Shown: positions 1 through 5,992 of the stretch, piece by piece
How the letters are laid out: every line of letters starts with the position of its first letter
Numbering within the stretch: the stretch's first letter is position 1
Assembly: GCA_040880365.1 (NCBI GenBank)
Contig: JBBDIO010000311.1
Location: 1-9,809 of the forward strand
Length of the DNA stretch: 9,809 nucleotides
DNA from: JBBDIO01 sp040880365
GTDB lineage: Bacteria > Chloroflexota > Anaerolineae > Caldilineales > Caldilineaceae
Direction of reading: 5' to 3'
Position numbers and translations under genes: made by a program
Notes under the pieces: generated by a model
What the model saw: the letters and a program-made list of their open reading frames with translations, nothing else
Database searches by the model: none
What the model was told of the DNA's origin: nothing

Positions 1-162
1 CGGATGCGACCGCCACTCCCGAACCTGAAGATGAGGCGGATGACGCAGACGATGCAGACGATGCCACAGACGACGTTGACGCGGATGCGACCGCCACGCC
101 CGAACCTGAAGAAGAAGCGGATGACGCAGACGACGCGGATGACGCCGCTGACGCTGACGACA
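1..162 (+). repeat. 81-bp tandem repeat, two units visible
   Basis: Units at 1-81 and 82-162 begin with the same cggatgcgaccgccac and encode the acidic 27-residue unit DATATPEPE followed by Asp/Ala-rich sequence. The 3' half of each unit contains shorter imperfect gat-gcn-gac 9-bp repeats. The unit is a multiple of three, so copy number changes keep the frame. The array probably continues to the left of the window. Confidence 0.85.
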
Positions 163-665
163 CTGACGAGTTCCTGACTTCCATCACGCTGCCCGATGGC
201 ATAGTCTGTCTGCACGCCGGGCGGGGTGCGACGCTGGCCTTTGATGAACAGCGGGTGAATTACAGCTGTGAAGGCGAGGCGGAAGGCGTTTTGCTGGGTG
301 AAATGTCGACCCAGCTCGATTTGCTCGTAGTCACTTATGGCGTGCTGGTTGAGGGCGATGACGGCATGGAACTGGACTCGTCGGAAGAAATTGAGCTGCG
401 CATGGCCGAAGTGACGCTGGCTGATGGAACGGTCTGTCGCAATGCTGGGCAGGGCGCAACCGCAGCCTTCGACGAAGGGCGCGTCAATTTCACCTGCGAA
501 GGCGCAGATAATGAAGAGTGGGTCGTGTTGGGCGATATGACCGTGGATATGGATGTGTTGACGGCGACCCTGGCCCAGTTGGCCGACGGTGATGACGGTC
601 TCGAGGTGGGCGATAGTGTGACCGCGGCGGTTGTTGAAGTTGTGGGCGAAGAAGTCGAAGAATAG
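3..665 (+). CDS. Acidic two-module repeat protein, 5'-truncated (C-terminal part)
   Basis: The frame is open from the left edge to a TAG at 663-665, so the true start lies outside the window; the internal ATG at 255 falls inside a repeated module and is not a credible start. The first roughly 55 residues are almost only Asp, Ala, Glu, Thr and Pro (two 27-residue units beginning DATATPEPE), a disordered and strongly acidic linker. Two homologous modules follow, at 183-410 and 411-662. Each starts (I/V)TL-DG-VC, continues AG-GAT-AFDE-RVN, has a second Cys in (S/T)CEG, then a hydrophobic LG(E/D)M stretch and a GDDG-(M/L)E(L/V) element. The two Cys per module could form a disulfide, which fits an exported protein, but the N-terminus that would carry a signal peptide is missing. 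I do not recognise a characterised family and assign no function. A hairpin just downstream probably ends its transcript. Confidence 0.8.
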   Translation, partial: DATATPEPEDEADDADDADDATDDVDADATATPEPEEEADDADDADDAADADDTDEFLTSITLPDGIVCLHAGRGATLAFDEQRVNYSCEGEAEGVLLGEMSTQLDLLVVTYGVLVEGDDGMELDSSEEIELRMAEVTLADGTVCRNAGQGATAAFDEGRVNFTCEGADNEEWVVLGDMTVDMDVLTATLAQLADGDDGLEVGDSVTAAVVEVVGEEVEE

Positions 666-694
666 CACACAGGACGCACAGGTAATTCCCCCAG

Positions 695-718
695 TGCGCC
701 GCCCAATTTGGGGGCGCA
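695..718 (+). terminator. Hairpin, candidate terminator of the acidic protein gene
   Basis: TGCGCC (695-700) pairs with GGCGCA (713-718), and CCC (702-704) pairs with GGG (710-712). This gives a 9-bp GC-rich stem with one bulged G and an AATTT loop, 30 nt after the stop codon. The following GATTTATATA is only moderately T-rich, so this is a probable rather than textbook intrinsic terminator. Confidence 0.5.
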
Positions 719-743
719 GATTTATATACAAATCCGCTACAAT

Positions 744-750
744 GAGGAGA
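744..750 (+). promoter_or_regulatory. Ribosome binding site that decides a TTG start
   Basis: GAGGAGA ends 5 nt before the TTG at 756. No ATG or GTG in this frame lies nearby upstream of the Rossmann motif, so this site is the main argument for a TTG-initiated oxidoreductase beginning MPQNQEK. Confidence 0.6.
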
Positions 751-755
751 TAAAA

Positions 756-1805
756 TTGCCACAAAATCAGGAAAAATCGACCTCGCCCAATCAATCCGGC
801 GACCAGCCGGTACGCGTGGGGATTATTGGCGCGGGCATCTTCGCACGCGATGCGCACGCGCCCTCGCTGTTGCGGCTGCCCGAACATTTGCAGGTGGTCG
901 CGGTCTATAGCCGTACGGCAACCCGCGCCGAAGCGTTGGCCGAACAGTTCCCGCCGGTGGATGGCGCGCCGGTGCAGGTCTATACCGAGCTGGACGCGCT
1001 GCTCGCCGACCCACAGGTCGACGCGGTGGACATTATTCTGCCCATTGGAAATTTGGCCGACGCGGTGGAGCGCGCGCTGAAAGCGGGCAAACATGTGTTG
1101 AGTGAGAAACCGATTGCGCCCGATCCGGCAACTGCCCAACAGTTGCTGGCTGTCGCGGCCCGCCACCCGGATCAGGTGTGGATGGTGGGCGAAAACTGGC
1201 GCTATGAGGAGGCGTTTATCGAGGCGGGAAATCTGATACGCGCCGGTCGCATTGGCACGCCGATTCTCTGCCAGTGGACACTCCACGCGCCCATCACGGA
1301 CAGTAATAAATACTATCATACGGCGTGGCGGCGCAATGAATCCTTCCCCGGCGGATTTTTGCTGGATGGCGGCGTGCATCAGGCCGCGGCGTTGCGGCTG
1401 GTCATGGGCGAGGTGAGTGAAGTGACGGCCACGGTGCACCAGACGCGGGCCGATTTGCCGCCCGCGGATACGCTGAGCGCGACGCTGCGCTTTGCCAATG
1501 GCGCACTGGGCAGTCTCGCCGTCACCTATGCCGCGCCCGCGCCCTGGGAATCGTGGTTGTGTGTCACGGGCAGCGACGGCGCGCTGCGTGTACAGCGTGA
1601 TGCGCTGGAGTTAACTGTGGACGGCAAGACCGAACGCCAGGAGTTTACGGGCATCAACGGCGTGGAGCTGGAATTGGCGGCCTTTGCCCAGGCGATTCGC
1701 CACGGCACGCCGCATGTGAATACGCCCGCAGCCGGGCTGGCCGATCTGGAATTGGTTTCGGGGATGTTGCTGGCCGCCGAAAGCGGGGCGCGGGTGCAGC
1801 TTTAG
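756..1805 (+). CDS. Gfo/Idh/MocA family NAD(P)-dependent oxidoreductase
   Basis: A cytosolic oxidoreductase of about 349 residues, predicted to oxidise or reduce a sugar, inositol or sugar derivative with NAD(P). The N-terminal Rossmann fold starts with VGIIGAGIFA (residues 21-30, GxGxxA dinucleotide motif), the family EKP motif is at 117-119 (VLSEKPI), and a DGGVH element at 204-208 supplies the likely catalytic His208 with Asp204. The C-terminal half fits the family's beta-sheet substrate domain, and the length is usual. I place the start at TTG 756 because GAGGAGA (744-750) lies 5 nt upstream. The longer reading from TTG 708 would begin inside the terminator hairpin and add 16 residues with no family counterpart. 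About 18 hydrophilic residues still precede the fold. A TACAAT hexamer at 738-743 has no convincing -35 partner. The gene stands alone, convergent with the methyltransferase gene; the substrate cannot be inferred. Confidence 0.9.
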   Translation: MPQNQEKSTSPNQSGDQPVRVGIIGAGIFARDAHAPSLLRLPEHLQVVAVYSRTATRAEALAEQFPPVDGAPVQVYTELDALLADPQVDAVDIILPIGNLADAVERALKAGKHVLSEKPIAPDPATAQQLLAVAARHPDQVWMVGENWRYEEAFIEAGNLIRAGRIGTPILCQWTLHAPITDSNKYYHTAWRRNESFPGGFLLDGGVHQAAALRLVMGEVSEVTATVHQTRADLPPADTLSATLRFANGALGSLAVTYAAPAPWESWLCVTGSDGALRVQRDALELTVDGKTERQEFTGINGVELELAAFAQAIRHGTPHVNTPAAGLADLELVSGMLLAAESGARVQL

Positions 1806-1836
1806 TCTGGATTGTGCGCTTAGTCGCGGTCCAGAC
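1805..1836. terminator. Inverted repeat spanning convergent stop codons, candidate bidirectional terminator
   Basis: GTCTGGA (1805-1811) is exactly complementary to TCCAGAC (1830-1836), with an inner GCG/CGC pair (1816-1818 and 1825-1827) around a six-base loop. It starts at the last base of the oxidoreductase stop and overlaps the last codons and stop of the methyltransferase gene on the other strand. There is no T-tract on either side, so termination is inferred from position and symmetry. Confidence 0.4.
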
Positions 1837-2629
1837 GGAAGACCAGTTCGTTGGCAAATTCGAAGCGTTGCACGGTGTAGTGGGGCGGCGCGATCTGGTG
1901 GAAATGTTCGCCATAGTGGGCCGACATGCCGCGGGATCGGCCGCCCAGGCTGCGGGTGGGGAAGGAGACAAACGCCACCTGGCAGCGCAGATCGGCCAGC
2001 AGGCACGCGCCAATCTGGCTATCTACCTGTTCCAGACAGGGGATGGTTTTGAGCAGCAGCACCACATCGGCGGGGGGCAGGTCCGTGTGGTCGCCGTGGA
2101 TGAGATCGTGCAGCCGGGCAGTAGCCGGAAGTTGGGCCGCCGCAAACCAGGCGTTGAGAAACGCGATTTGGTCCCGGTCGATATCGCACGCCCAATAGCG
2201 ATAGCCGGGCGGCAGGGGCATCCACGCCAATGCCAGAGGATTGAAACCGCACGCCAGATCCAGCACACGCGGCGCGGCGGGCAAATCGACCAGGAGTGTT
2301 GCATAAAACTCGGAGAGGATGGGCAGCCGCTCACGCGTCGAGGCGTGGGCGCGCATGGCCGCGTGACAGAGATCGCGGCGTGCGTCCGCGTCGGGTTGCG
2401 CCCCATATTCTGCAAGCCAGGCGACCTGATCCAGTTCATCGGTCTGGTAGACGCTGGTGATCTGGTGCAGTTTGGTCTTGGCCGCTTTGAGCGCAGCTTT
2501 GCCGTGCCGGCCTTTGGCGAGTTCGCGGGCCAGCACGCCCTCTACCAGCGTAGGGTCCAGCCCTGCATATTTGCGCGCCGAAAGCAGTTGCGCCGCCAAT
2601 GTGGCGACTGTGTCTGCGTCAGCCGGCAT
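1820..2629 (-). CDS. Arm/FmrO-type 16S rRNA (guanine-1405 N7) methyltransferase homologue
   Basis: A 269-residue SAM-dependent methyltransferase resembling the aminoglycoside-resistance 16S rRNA methyltransferases (ArmA, Rmt, Sgm/GrmA, FmrO), which methylate N7 of G1405 in helix 44 of the 30S subunit. Visible features: a Lys-rich helical N-terminal domain (about 1-105) with SARKY (17-21) and KTKLHQI (51-57); the helix motif HASTRERLPILSEFY (95-109); SAM motif I LDLACGFNPLAL (123-134); motif II ACDIDRDQ (147-154); LLLKTIPCLEQ (191-201); and the family signature FPTRSLGGRSRGM (223-235). All hallmark segments are present and the length is typical. The ATG overlaps the last 11 nt of the upstream TGT-like gene, so translation is probably coupled. 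Known members give resistance to 4,6-disubstituted deoxystreptamines such as gentamicin and kanamycin. Whether this one does, or has a housekeeping role, is open. The alternative, an A1408 (Kam-type) enzyme, is less likely given the signature. Confidence 0.88.
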   Translation of the reverse strand: MPADADTVATLAAQLLSARKYAGLDPTLVEGVLARELAKGRHGKAALKAAKTKLHQITSVYQTDELDQVAWLAEYGAQPDADARRDLCHAAMRAHASTRERLPILSEFYATLLVDLPAAPRVLDLACGFNPLALAWMPLPPGYRYWACDIDRDQIAFLNAWFAAAQLPATARLHDLIHGDHTDLPPADVVLLLKTIPCLEQVDSQIGACLLADLRCQVAFVSFPTRSLGGRSRGMSAHYGEHFHQIAPPHYTVQRFEFANELVFRLDRD

Positions 2630-3857
2630 GTGGCGGGTCCTGCGCAGAGTCCTGTGCAGAGTCCTGCCCCTGTGGCGCAGGCGCGGCGCGGGTTTGCCAG
2701 TCGTGGGCCAATACTTCGGTCAATTGGGCCATAAAGTGCAGATTGTGGATGGTTGCCAGCCGCATAAAGAGCACGTCACTCTGTTTGAACAGGTGATGCA
2801 GATAGCCCACGCTATAGCGGCGGCAGGTGTGACAGGCGCAGTGTTCCGAAATGGGCCGGTTAAGTTTGATGTGCTTGGCGTCGTTGATGTAGAGGCGGCG
2901 CATCCACCCTCCGGCGGGCAGCGGCGGACTTAGCTGCGGATCCAGCGGATGGGCAAGGCTGTAGAGTCGCCCCTGGCGCGCGTCGCGGGTGGGCAGGGCC
3001 GAATCGAAGATGCCATAGCCCAGCGCGGCGCAGGCAATGACGTTATCAGGATGCCCGACGCCCAGCGCGTGCATGGTATAGTGCGCGGGGATCAGGCTGC
3101 GCGTATAGGCGAGCATATCCACCAGTAGATTGCCGTCGCCATCCAGGGGCCAACCGCCATAGCCATAGCCGTCGAAGCCGATTTCCAGCAACGTTTCGGC
3201 GCATTCCCGGCGCAGATCGGGATCACCGCCCCCCTGCACCACGCCAAAGAGCAGGGGGCGTGCGTTGTGCTCAAAATCTTTGCTGCGCTGGTCCAGCTGG
3301 CGGTCATATTCCTGGCGACAGCGTTTGGCCCAATCCAGCGTGCGACGCACCGAAAGCCGCTGCTCGGCAGGGGCGTCGTCCACATGCGTGCAATCGTCCA
3401 GACACATGACCACATCCGCGCCATATGCGAGTTGGAGCTGGACGGCCTTTTCGGGCGTGAGTTGTAACTTGCTGCGCTGATTTTCGGGACGAAAGAGGAT
3501 GCCGCGGTCGGTCAGCGTGCCATAGCGGGGATTTTGCCGGATGAGCGAATAGGCTTGAAAGCCGCCCGAATCGGTGATGATGGGGCGCGGCCAGGCGGTC
3601 ATGGCGTGCAGCCCGCCCAGCGCCGCGACGGTGCTGGAACCGGGATGCTGCATGAGGTGAAAGGTGTTCATCACCAGCGCGGGCACGCCTGCGTCCAGCA
3701 GATCCTGACTATCCACGGCGCGCACGGCGCCCAGCGTGGCATCGGGCAGAAACGCGGGCAGGCGCAAATCGCCGTGGGGCAGGGTCAGGCTGGCCGGGTG
3801 GTGCAACGCGCCTGCGGGCTGCCTGGGGGGCAGATGGGGGGGCACAGGGCTAGTCAC
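2619..3857 (-). CDS. Divergent tRNA-guanine transglycosylase (TGT/queuine tRNA-ribosyltransferase family)
   Basis: A 412-residue TIM-barrel enzyme expected to exchange a guanine base in tRNA for a deazaguanine. Catalytic parts are intact: general acid/base Asp96 in ITDSGGFQ; base-contacting Asp154 and Cys156 in MCLDDCT; FGVVQGG (204-210); nucleophile Asp285 in IFDSALPTR; and a zinc site made by Cys340, Cys342, Cys345 (CACHTC) and His371 (ATIHN). The oddity is residues 234-239, GGWPLD, where bacterial enzymes usually read GGLAVGE, the loop that recognises preQ1. FDEC is also changed to LDDC. The start is GTG at 3857, 3 nt after the smpB stop; the leading 20 residues are Pro-rich and non-conserved. 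The C-terminus carries a QDSA repeat tail. It overlaps the methyltransferase gene by 11 nt. It may be the genome's only TGT or a paralogue with another base or substrate, so I withhold the symbol tgt. Confidence 0.88.
   Translation of the reverse strand: MTSPVPPHLPPRQPAGALHHPASLTLPHGDLRLPAFLPDATLGAVRAVDSQDLLDAGVPALVMNTFHLMQHPGSSTVAALGGLHAMTAWPRPIITDSGGFQAYSLIRQNPRYGTLTDRGILFRPENQRSKLQLTPEKAVQLQLAYGADVVMCLDDCTHVDDAPAEQRLSVRRTLDWAKRCRQEYDRQLDQRSKDFEHNARPLLFGVVQGGGDPDLRRECAETLLEIGFDGYGYGGWPLDGDGNLLVDMLAYTRSLIPAHYTMHALGVGHPDNVIACAALGYGIFDSALPTRDARQGRLYSLAHPLDPQLSPPLPAGGWMRRLYINDAKHIKLNRPISEHCACHTCRRYSVGYLHHLFKQSDVLFMRLATIHNLHFMAQLTEVLAHDWQTRAAPAPQGQDSAQDSAQDPPHAG
2637..2672 (-). repeat. 12-bp tandem repeat in the C-terminal tail of the TGT-like gene
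   Basis: Two near-identical units, gtcctgcgcaga (2637-2648) and gtcctgtgcaga (2649-2660), and a partial third (2661-2672) encode the QDSAQDSAQD tail on the minus strand. They lie after the zinc domain, just before the overlap with the methyltransferase start. Confidence 0.75.
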
Positions 3858-3860
3858 GAC

Positions 3861-4349
3861 TTAGTAGGCATGTTTGATTATCCGCCGCAGATCGCGCTCG
3901 TTTTCGCGCTTGGCGATGGTGTCGCGCTTGTCGTGCAATTGCTTGCCGCGCGCCAGCCCGATTTCTACTTGGGCCCGCCCCTGGTCGTTGATATAGAGCT
4001 TCAGGGGCACGATTGTCCAGTTTTTTTGGGTCGCGGCCGCGTGCAGCTCGGCAATTTCACGCTTGTGCAGCAGCAGCTTGCGCGTGCGAGTTTCGTCGTG
4101 ATTGTTGCGATTGCCCATTTCATATTGGGCGATGTGCGTGTTCATCAGATAGGCTTCGCCATCGCGCACCAGCACAAAGCCATCTTGCAGGTTTACGCGC
4201 CCCATGCGGATCGATTTGATCTCCGTGCCTGTCAGCGACAGCCCCGCTTCGAAGGTTTCTTCTATAAAATATTCGTGACGCGCCCGGCGGTTGGTGGCGA
4301 CGGTGCGCGGTCCGGTTGCCGGTACGTTGTTTTTTGCTTTTGCCATCAT
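3861..4349 (-). CDS. smpB: SsrA-binding protein SmpB
   Basis: A 162-residue small basic protein that binds tmRNA and delivers it to stalled ribosomes in trans-translation. The OB-fold core is clear: ARHEYFIEETFEAGLSLTG (from residue 23) leads into the strongly conserved GTEIKSIRMGRVNLQDG (41-57), then NTHIAQYEMGN (70-80), RTRKLLLHKREI (88-99), and the basic tail HDKRDTIAKRE (139-149), which in this family enters the mRNA channel. Length is normal. Two ATG codons stand in tandem at 4349 and 4346 and either could start; an in-frame TGA a few codons upstream excludes a longer form. A GAGGAAG at 4366-4372 is about 16 nt away, too far for a standard site. The gene lies 90 nt after the upstream S41 protease stop and 3 nt before the TGT-like gene. 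No tmRNA gene is visible in the window. Confidence 0.97.
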   Translation of the reverse strand: MMAKAKNNVPATGPRTVATNRRARHEYFIEETFEAGLSLTGTEIKSIRMGRVNLQDGFVLVRDGEAYLMNTHIAQYEMGNRNNHDETRTRKLLLHKREIAELHAAATQKNWTIVPLKLYINDQGRAQVEIGLARGKQLHDKRDTIAKRENERDLRRIIKHAY

Positions 4350-4373
4350 CTCTACTGTGTCACTACTTCCTCA

Positions 4374-4411
4374 GCCAACAATTTTTTGGCCGTGCATTTC
4401 ACCGTGCATTT
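4374..4411 (-). repeat. Short hairpin and 12-bp direct repeat in the smpB leader
   Basis: GCCAA (4374-4378) and TTGGC (4386-4390) form a 5-bp hairpin. Next to it ccgtgcattt occurs twice, at 4390-4399 and 4402-4411, a 12-nt period. These lie between the protease stop and the smpB start. No tract of T follows the hairpin on the minus strand, so it does not look like an intrinsic terminator. Confidence 0.45.
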
Positions 4412-4439
4412 TCGGGGCCTTGATCATCTTATCCAAAAG

Positions 4440-5927
4440 CTATTCGGCCAATAGTTCGCCTAGATAGTCCAGCGCGGCATCCAGCGCGGGGTCAGCATCG
4501 GGATCGGCATCGGGATCGGCGGCTTCTTCCTCCGTGCGCTCGATGATCACGTCGGGTTGCAGACCGATGCCGTCGATGGTGCGGTCCAGCGGCGTATACC
4601 AGCGGGCAATGGTCACCCGCATAATCGAGCCATCGCTGAGCGTGTGGGGCAATTGGACGCTACCTTTGCCATAGGTGGTGCTGCCGATTAGTGTGGCGCG
4701 GTCGGCATCTTGCAGCGCGCCCGCCACAATCTCGCTGGCGCTGGCCGAACCGCCGTTGACCAGCACTACCACAGGCAGATCGCCGATCACCGCGCTGCCG
4801 ACCGTGGTGTAGGTTTCGGTGGTGCCGTCGCTAAAGCGTTCGAGCAGCACCGTCTGGTCTTCCAGAAAGACGCTGGTGACCCGAATGGCCTCGCGCAGCA
4901 GCCCGCCCGAATTGCCGCGCAAATCGAAGATGAGCGCACGCGCATCGCCCGTTGCGGCGTCGCTCACCGCCTCGCGCACGAGTTGACCCGCGTTTTCGTT
5001 GAAGGTGTTGAGGCGGATATAGGCGATTTCGCCCTCTGCGCCCAGCGTATCAACGCTGATAGTGGGGATCTCGATGCGGTCGCGCACTACTGCAATATCG
5101 AACACTTCATGCGTTAAATCTGTCTGTTCCCGACTGGCAGAACTGCCGTCGGCTGGTGTATCGTCGGCTGGCGTCTCACCCGCTGGGAATTGGCCGTCAC
5201 CGGCTGTCTCGTCATTGCGTGCGCCTGCACTCGCAGTTGTGTCACTGGTCGCGGTGTCACTGGTCGCAGCGTCGCTAAGCGGGATGATGCGCTTTACGGT
5301 TAGCACGACTGTGCTGCCTTTGGGGCCACGGATCAGCTGCACCGCCTCGGAGACGGTGCGCCCGACCAGACTTTCGCCGTCTACCGCCAGAATCAGATCA
5401 TCGCGGCGGATACCAGCCAGCCAGGCCGGTTGATTTTCAAAGGGTTCGGTGATAAGCAGCGTGTCTTCGGTTTCGTCCCAGCCCACGCGCGCGCCAATGC
5501 CTTCGAATGCGCCTTCCAGATTGGTACGGAAAAAATCGGCATCGACCGGCAGCATGAAAGAGGTGTTGGGGTCATCCAGCGTGCCCACAATGCCCTGAAT
5601 CGCCGCGTAGACCGCGGCATCGGGTGCGGGCAGTTCACCGTAAAAGTCCCGCCAGAGCAGGTTGACGGCTTCCTGGAAGACGGGCATATGGGGGGAAAGC
5701 TCGCCATAGCCCTCTGCATCTTCTGCCAGACATTCCGCAGCAGGCGCGGCCGCGGCCGGTCGCCCCATCAGCGACGGTGTGTCCTGACTCCAGCGACCTG
5801 CGCCAAAGCCCATGCCCAGCCCGGCGGCAAATGCGCCGAGCATGAGCACCAGCCCCAGAATGAGCAAAAATCGGGGCTGATTGAGCCAGCCCTGCACGGG
5901 TTGAGTTGATTGAATTTCCTGATTCAT
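4440..5927 (-). CDS. S41 family C-terminal processing peptidase, membrane-anchored (first of a tandem pair)
   Basis: A 495-residue serine protease of the CtpA/Prc type that acts outside the cytoplasmic membrane, cutting from the C-terminal side of its substrates. Order: short cytosolic N-terminus; one hydrophobic segment (about 20-43, signal anchor); a helical region (80-118); a PDZ domain (about 135-213, with GIGARVG and AGIRRDDLI); a 55-residue low-complexity Thr/Asp/Ala/Ser insert (217-271); then the peptidase core with FDLRGNSGGLL (334-344). Catalytic Ser396 (SASASE), Asp407 and Lys421 (YGKGS) keep the spacing of the E. coli Prc S430/D441/K455 set. An acidic tail with DPDA repeats ends at a short Leu-rich helix. 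The ATG at 5927 follows ggaaaaagg closely. It lies 65 nt after the paralogous gene, so co-transcription is likely. Physiological substrate unknown. Confidence 0.93.
   Translation of the reverse strand: MNQEIQSTQPVQGWLNQPRFLLILGLVLMLGAFAAGLGMGFGAGRWSQDTPSLMGRPAAAAPAAECLAEDAEGYGELSPHMPVFQEAVNLLWRDFYGELPAPDAAVYAAIQGIVGTLDDPNTSFMLPVDADFFRTNLEGAFEGIGARVGWDETEDTLLITEPFENQPAWLAGIRRDDLILAVDGESLVGRTVSEAVQLIRGPKGSTVVLTVKRIIPLSDAATSDTATSDTTASAGARNDETAGDGQFPAGETPADDTPADGSSASREQTDLTHEVFDIAVVRDRIEIPTISVDTLGAEGEIAYIRLNTFNENAGQLVREAVSDAATGDARALIFDLRGNSGGLLREAIRVTSVFLEDQTVLLERFSDGTTETYTTVGSAVIGDLPVVVLVNGGSASASEIVAGALQDADRATLIGSTTYGKGSVQLPHTLSDGSIMRVTIARWYTPLDRTIDGIGLQPDVIIERTEEEAADPDADPDADPALDAALDYLGELLAE
5106..5276 (-). 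repeat. Repeat-rich linker between PDZ and peptidase core
   Basis: The DNA for residues 218-274 carries 15-bp tandem copies: tgtcactggtcgc at 5240-5252 and 5255-5267 (protein ATSDT), and gtcggctgg at 5148-5156 and 5163-5171 (protein DTPAD). A separate 12-bp pair, gcatcgggatcg at 4495-4506 and 4507-4518, makes the DPDA tail. All periods are multiples of three. Confidence 0.7.
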
Positions 5928-5992
5928 GCCTTTTTCCAGGGTGCTAACTGTGCAAAATGAAAACGGTTTCTAAAAATTCCGCGTGGACGTGT

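Noticed and set aside
1..162. CRISPR-like or regulatory repeat array
   Set aside because: Repeats are directly adjacent without spacers and encode a periodic acidic peptide in frame.
255..665. A complete small gene starting at ATG 255
   Set aside because: The ATG falls in the middle of the first repeated module and the frame is open to the window edge, so this is a truncated longer gene.
708..755. TTG at 708 as start of the Gfo/Idh/MocA gene
   Set aside because: It lies inside the preceding terminator hairpin, has no ribosome binding site and adds residues not expected before the Rossmann fold; TTG 756 has GAGGAGA at 5 nt.
1820..2629. Recent horizontal transfer of the methyltransferase
   Set aside because: No insertion sequence, integron site, flanking repeat or obvious shift in base composition is visible, and it is embedded by an 11-nt overlap in its operon.
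1814..2734. 306-codon plus-strand open frame over the rRNA methyltransferase
   Set aside because: The minus-strand frame contains all family motifs; the plus-strand product is low-complexity Gln/Gly/Arg sequence.
3861..4439. A tmRNA (ssrA) gene next to smpB
   Set aside because: The flanks show no tRNA-like acceptor/T-loop sequence or tag reading frame; neighbouring space is only 90 nt.
3534..4454. 306-codon plus-strand open frame over smpB and the TGT-like gene
   Set aside because: It runs antisense to two well-conserved genes and has no recognisable motif.
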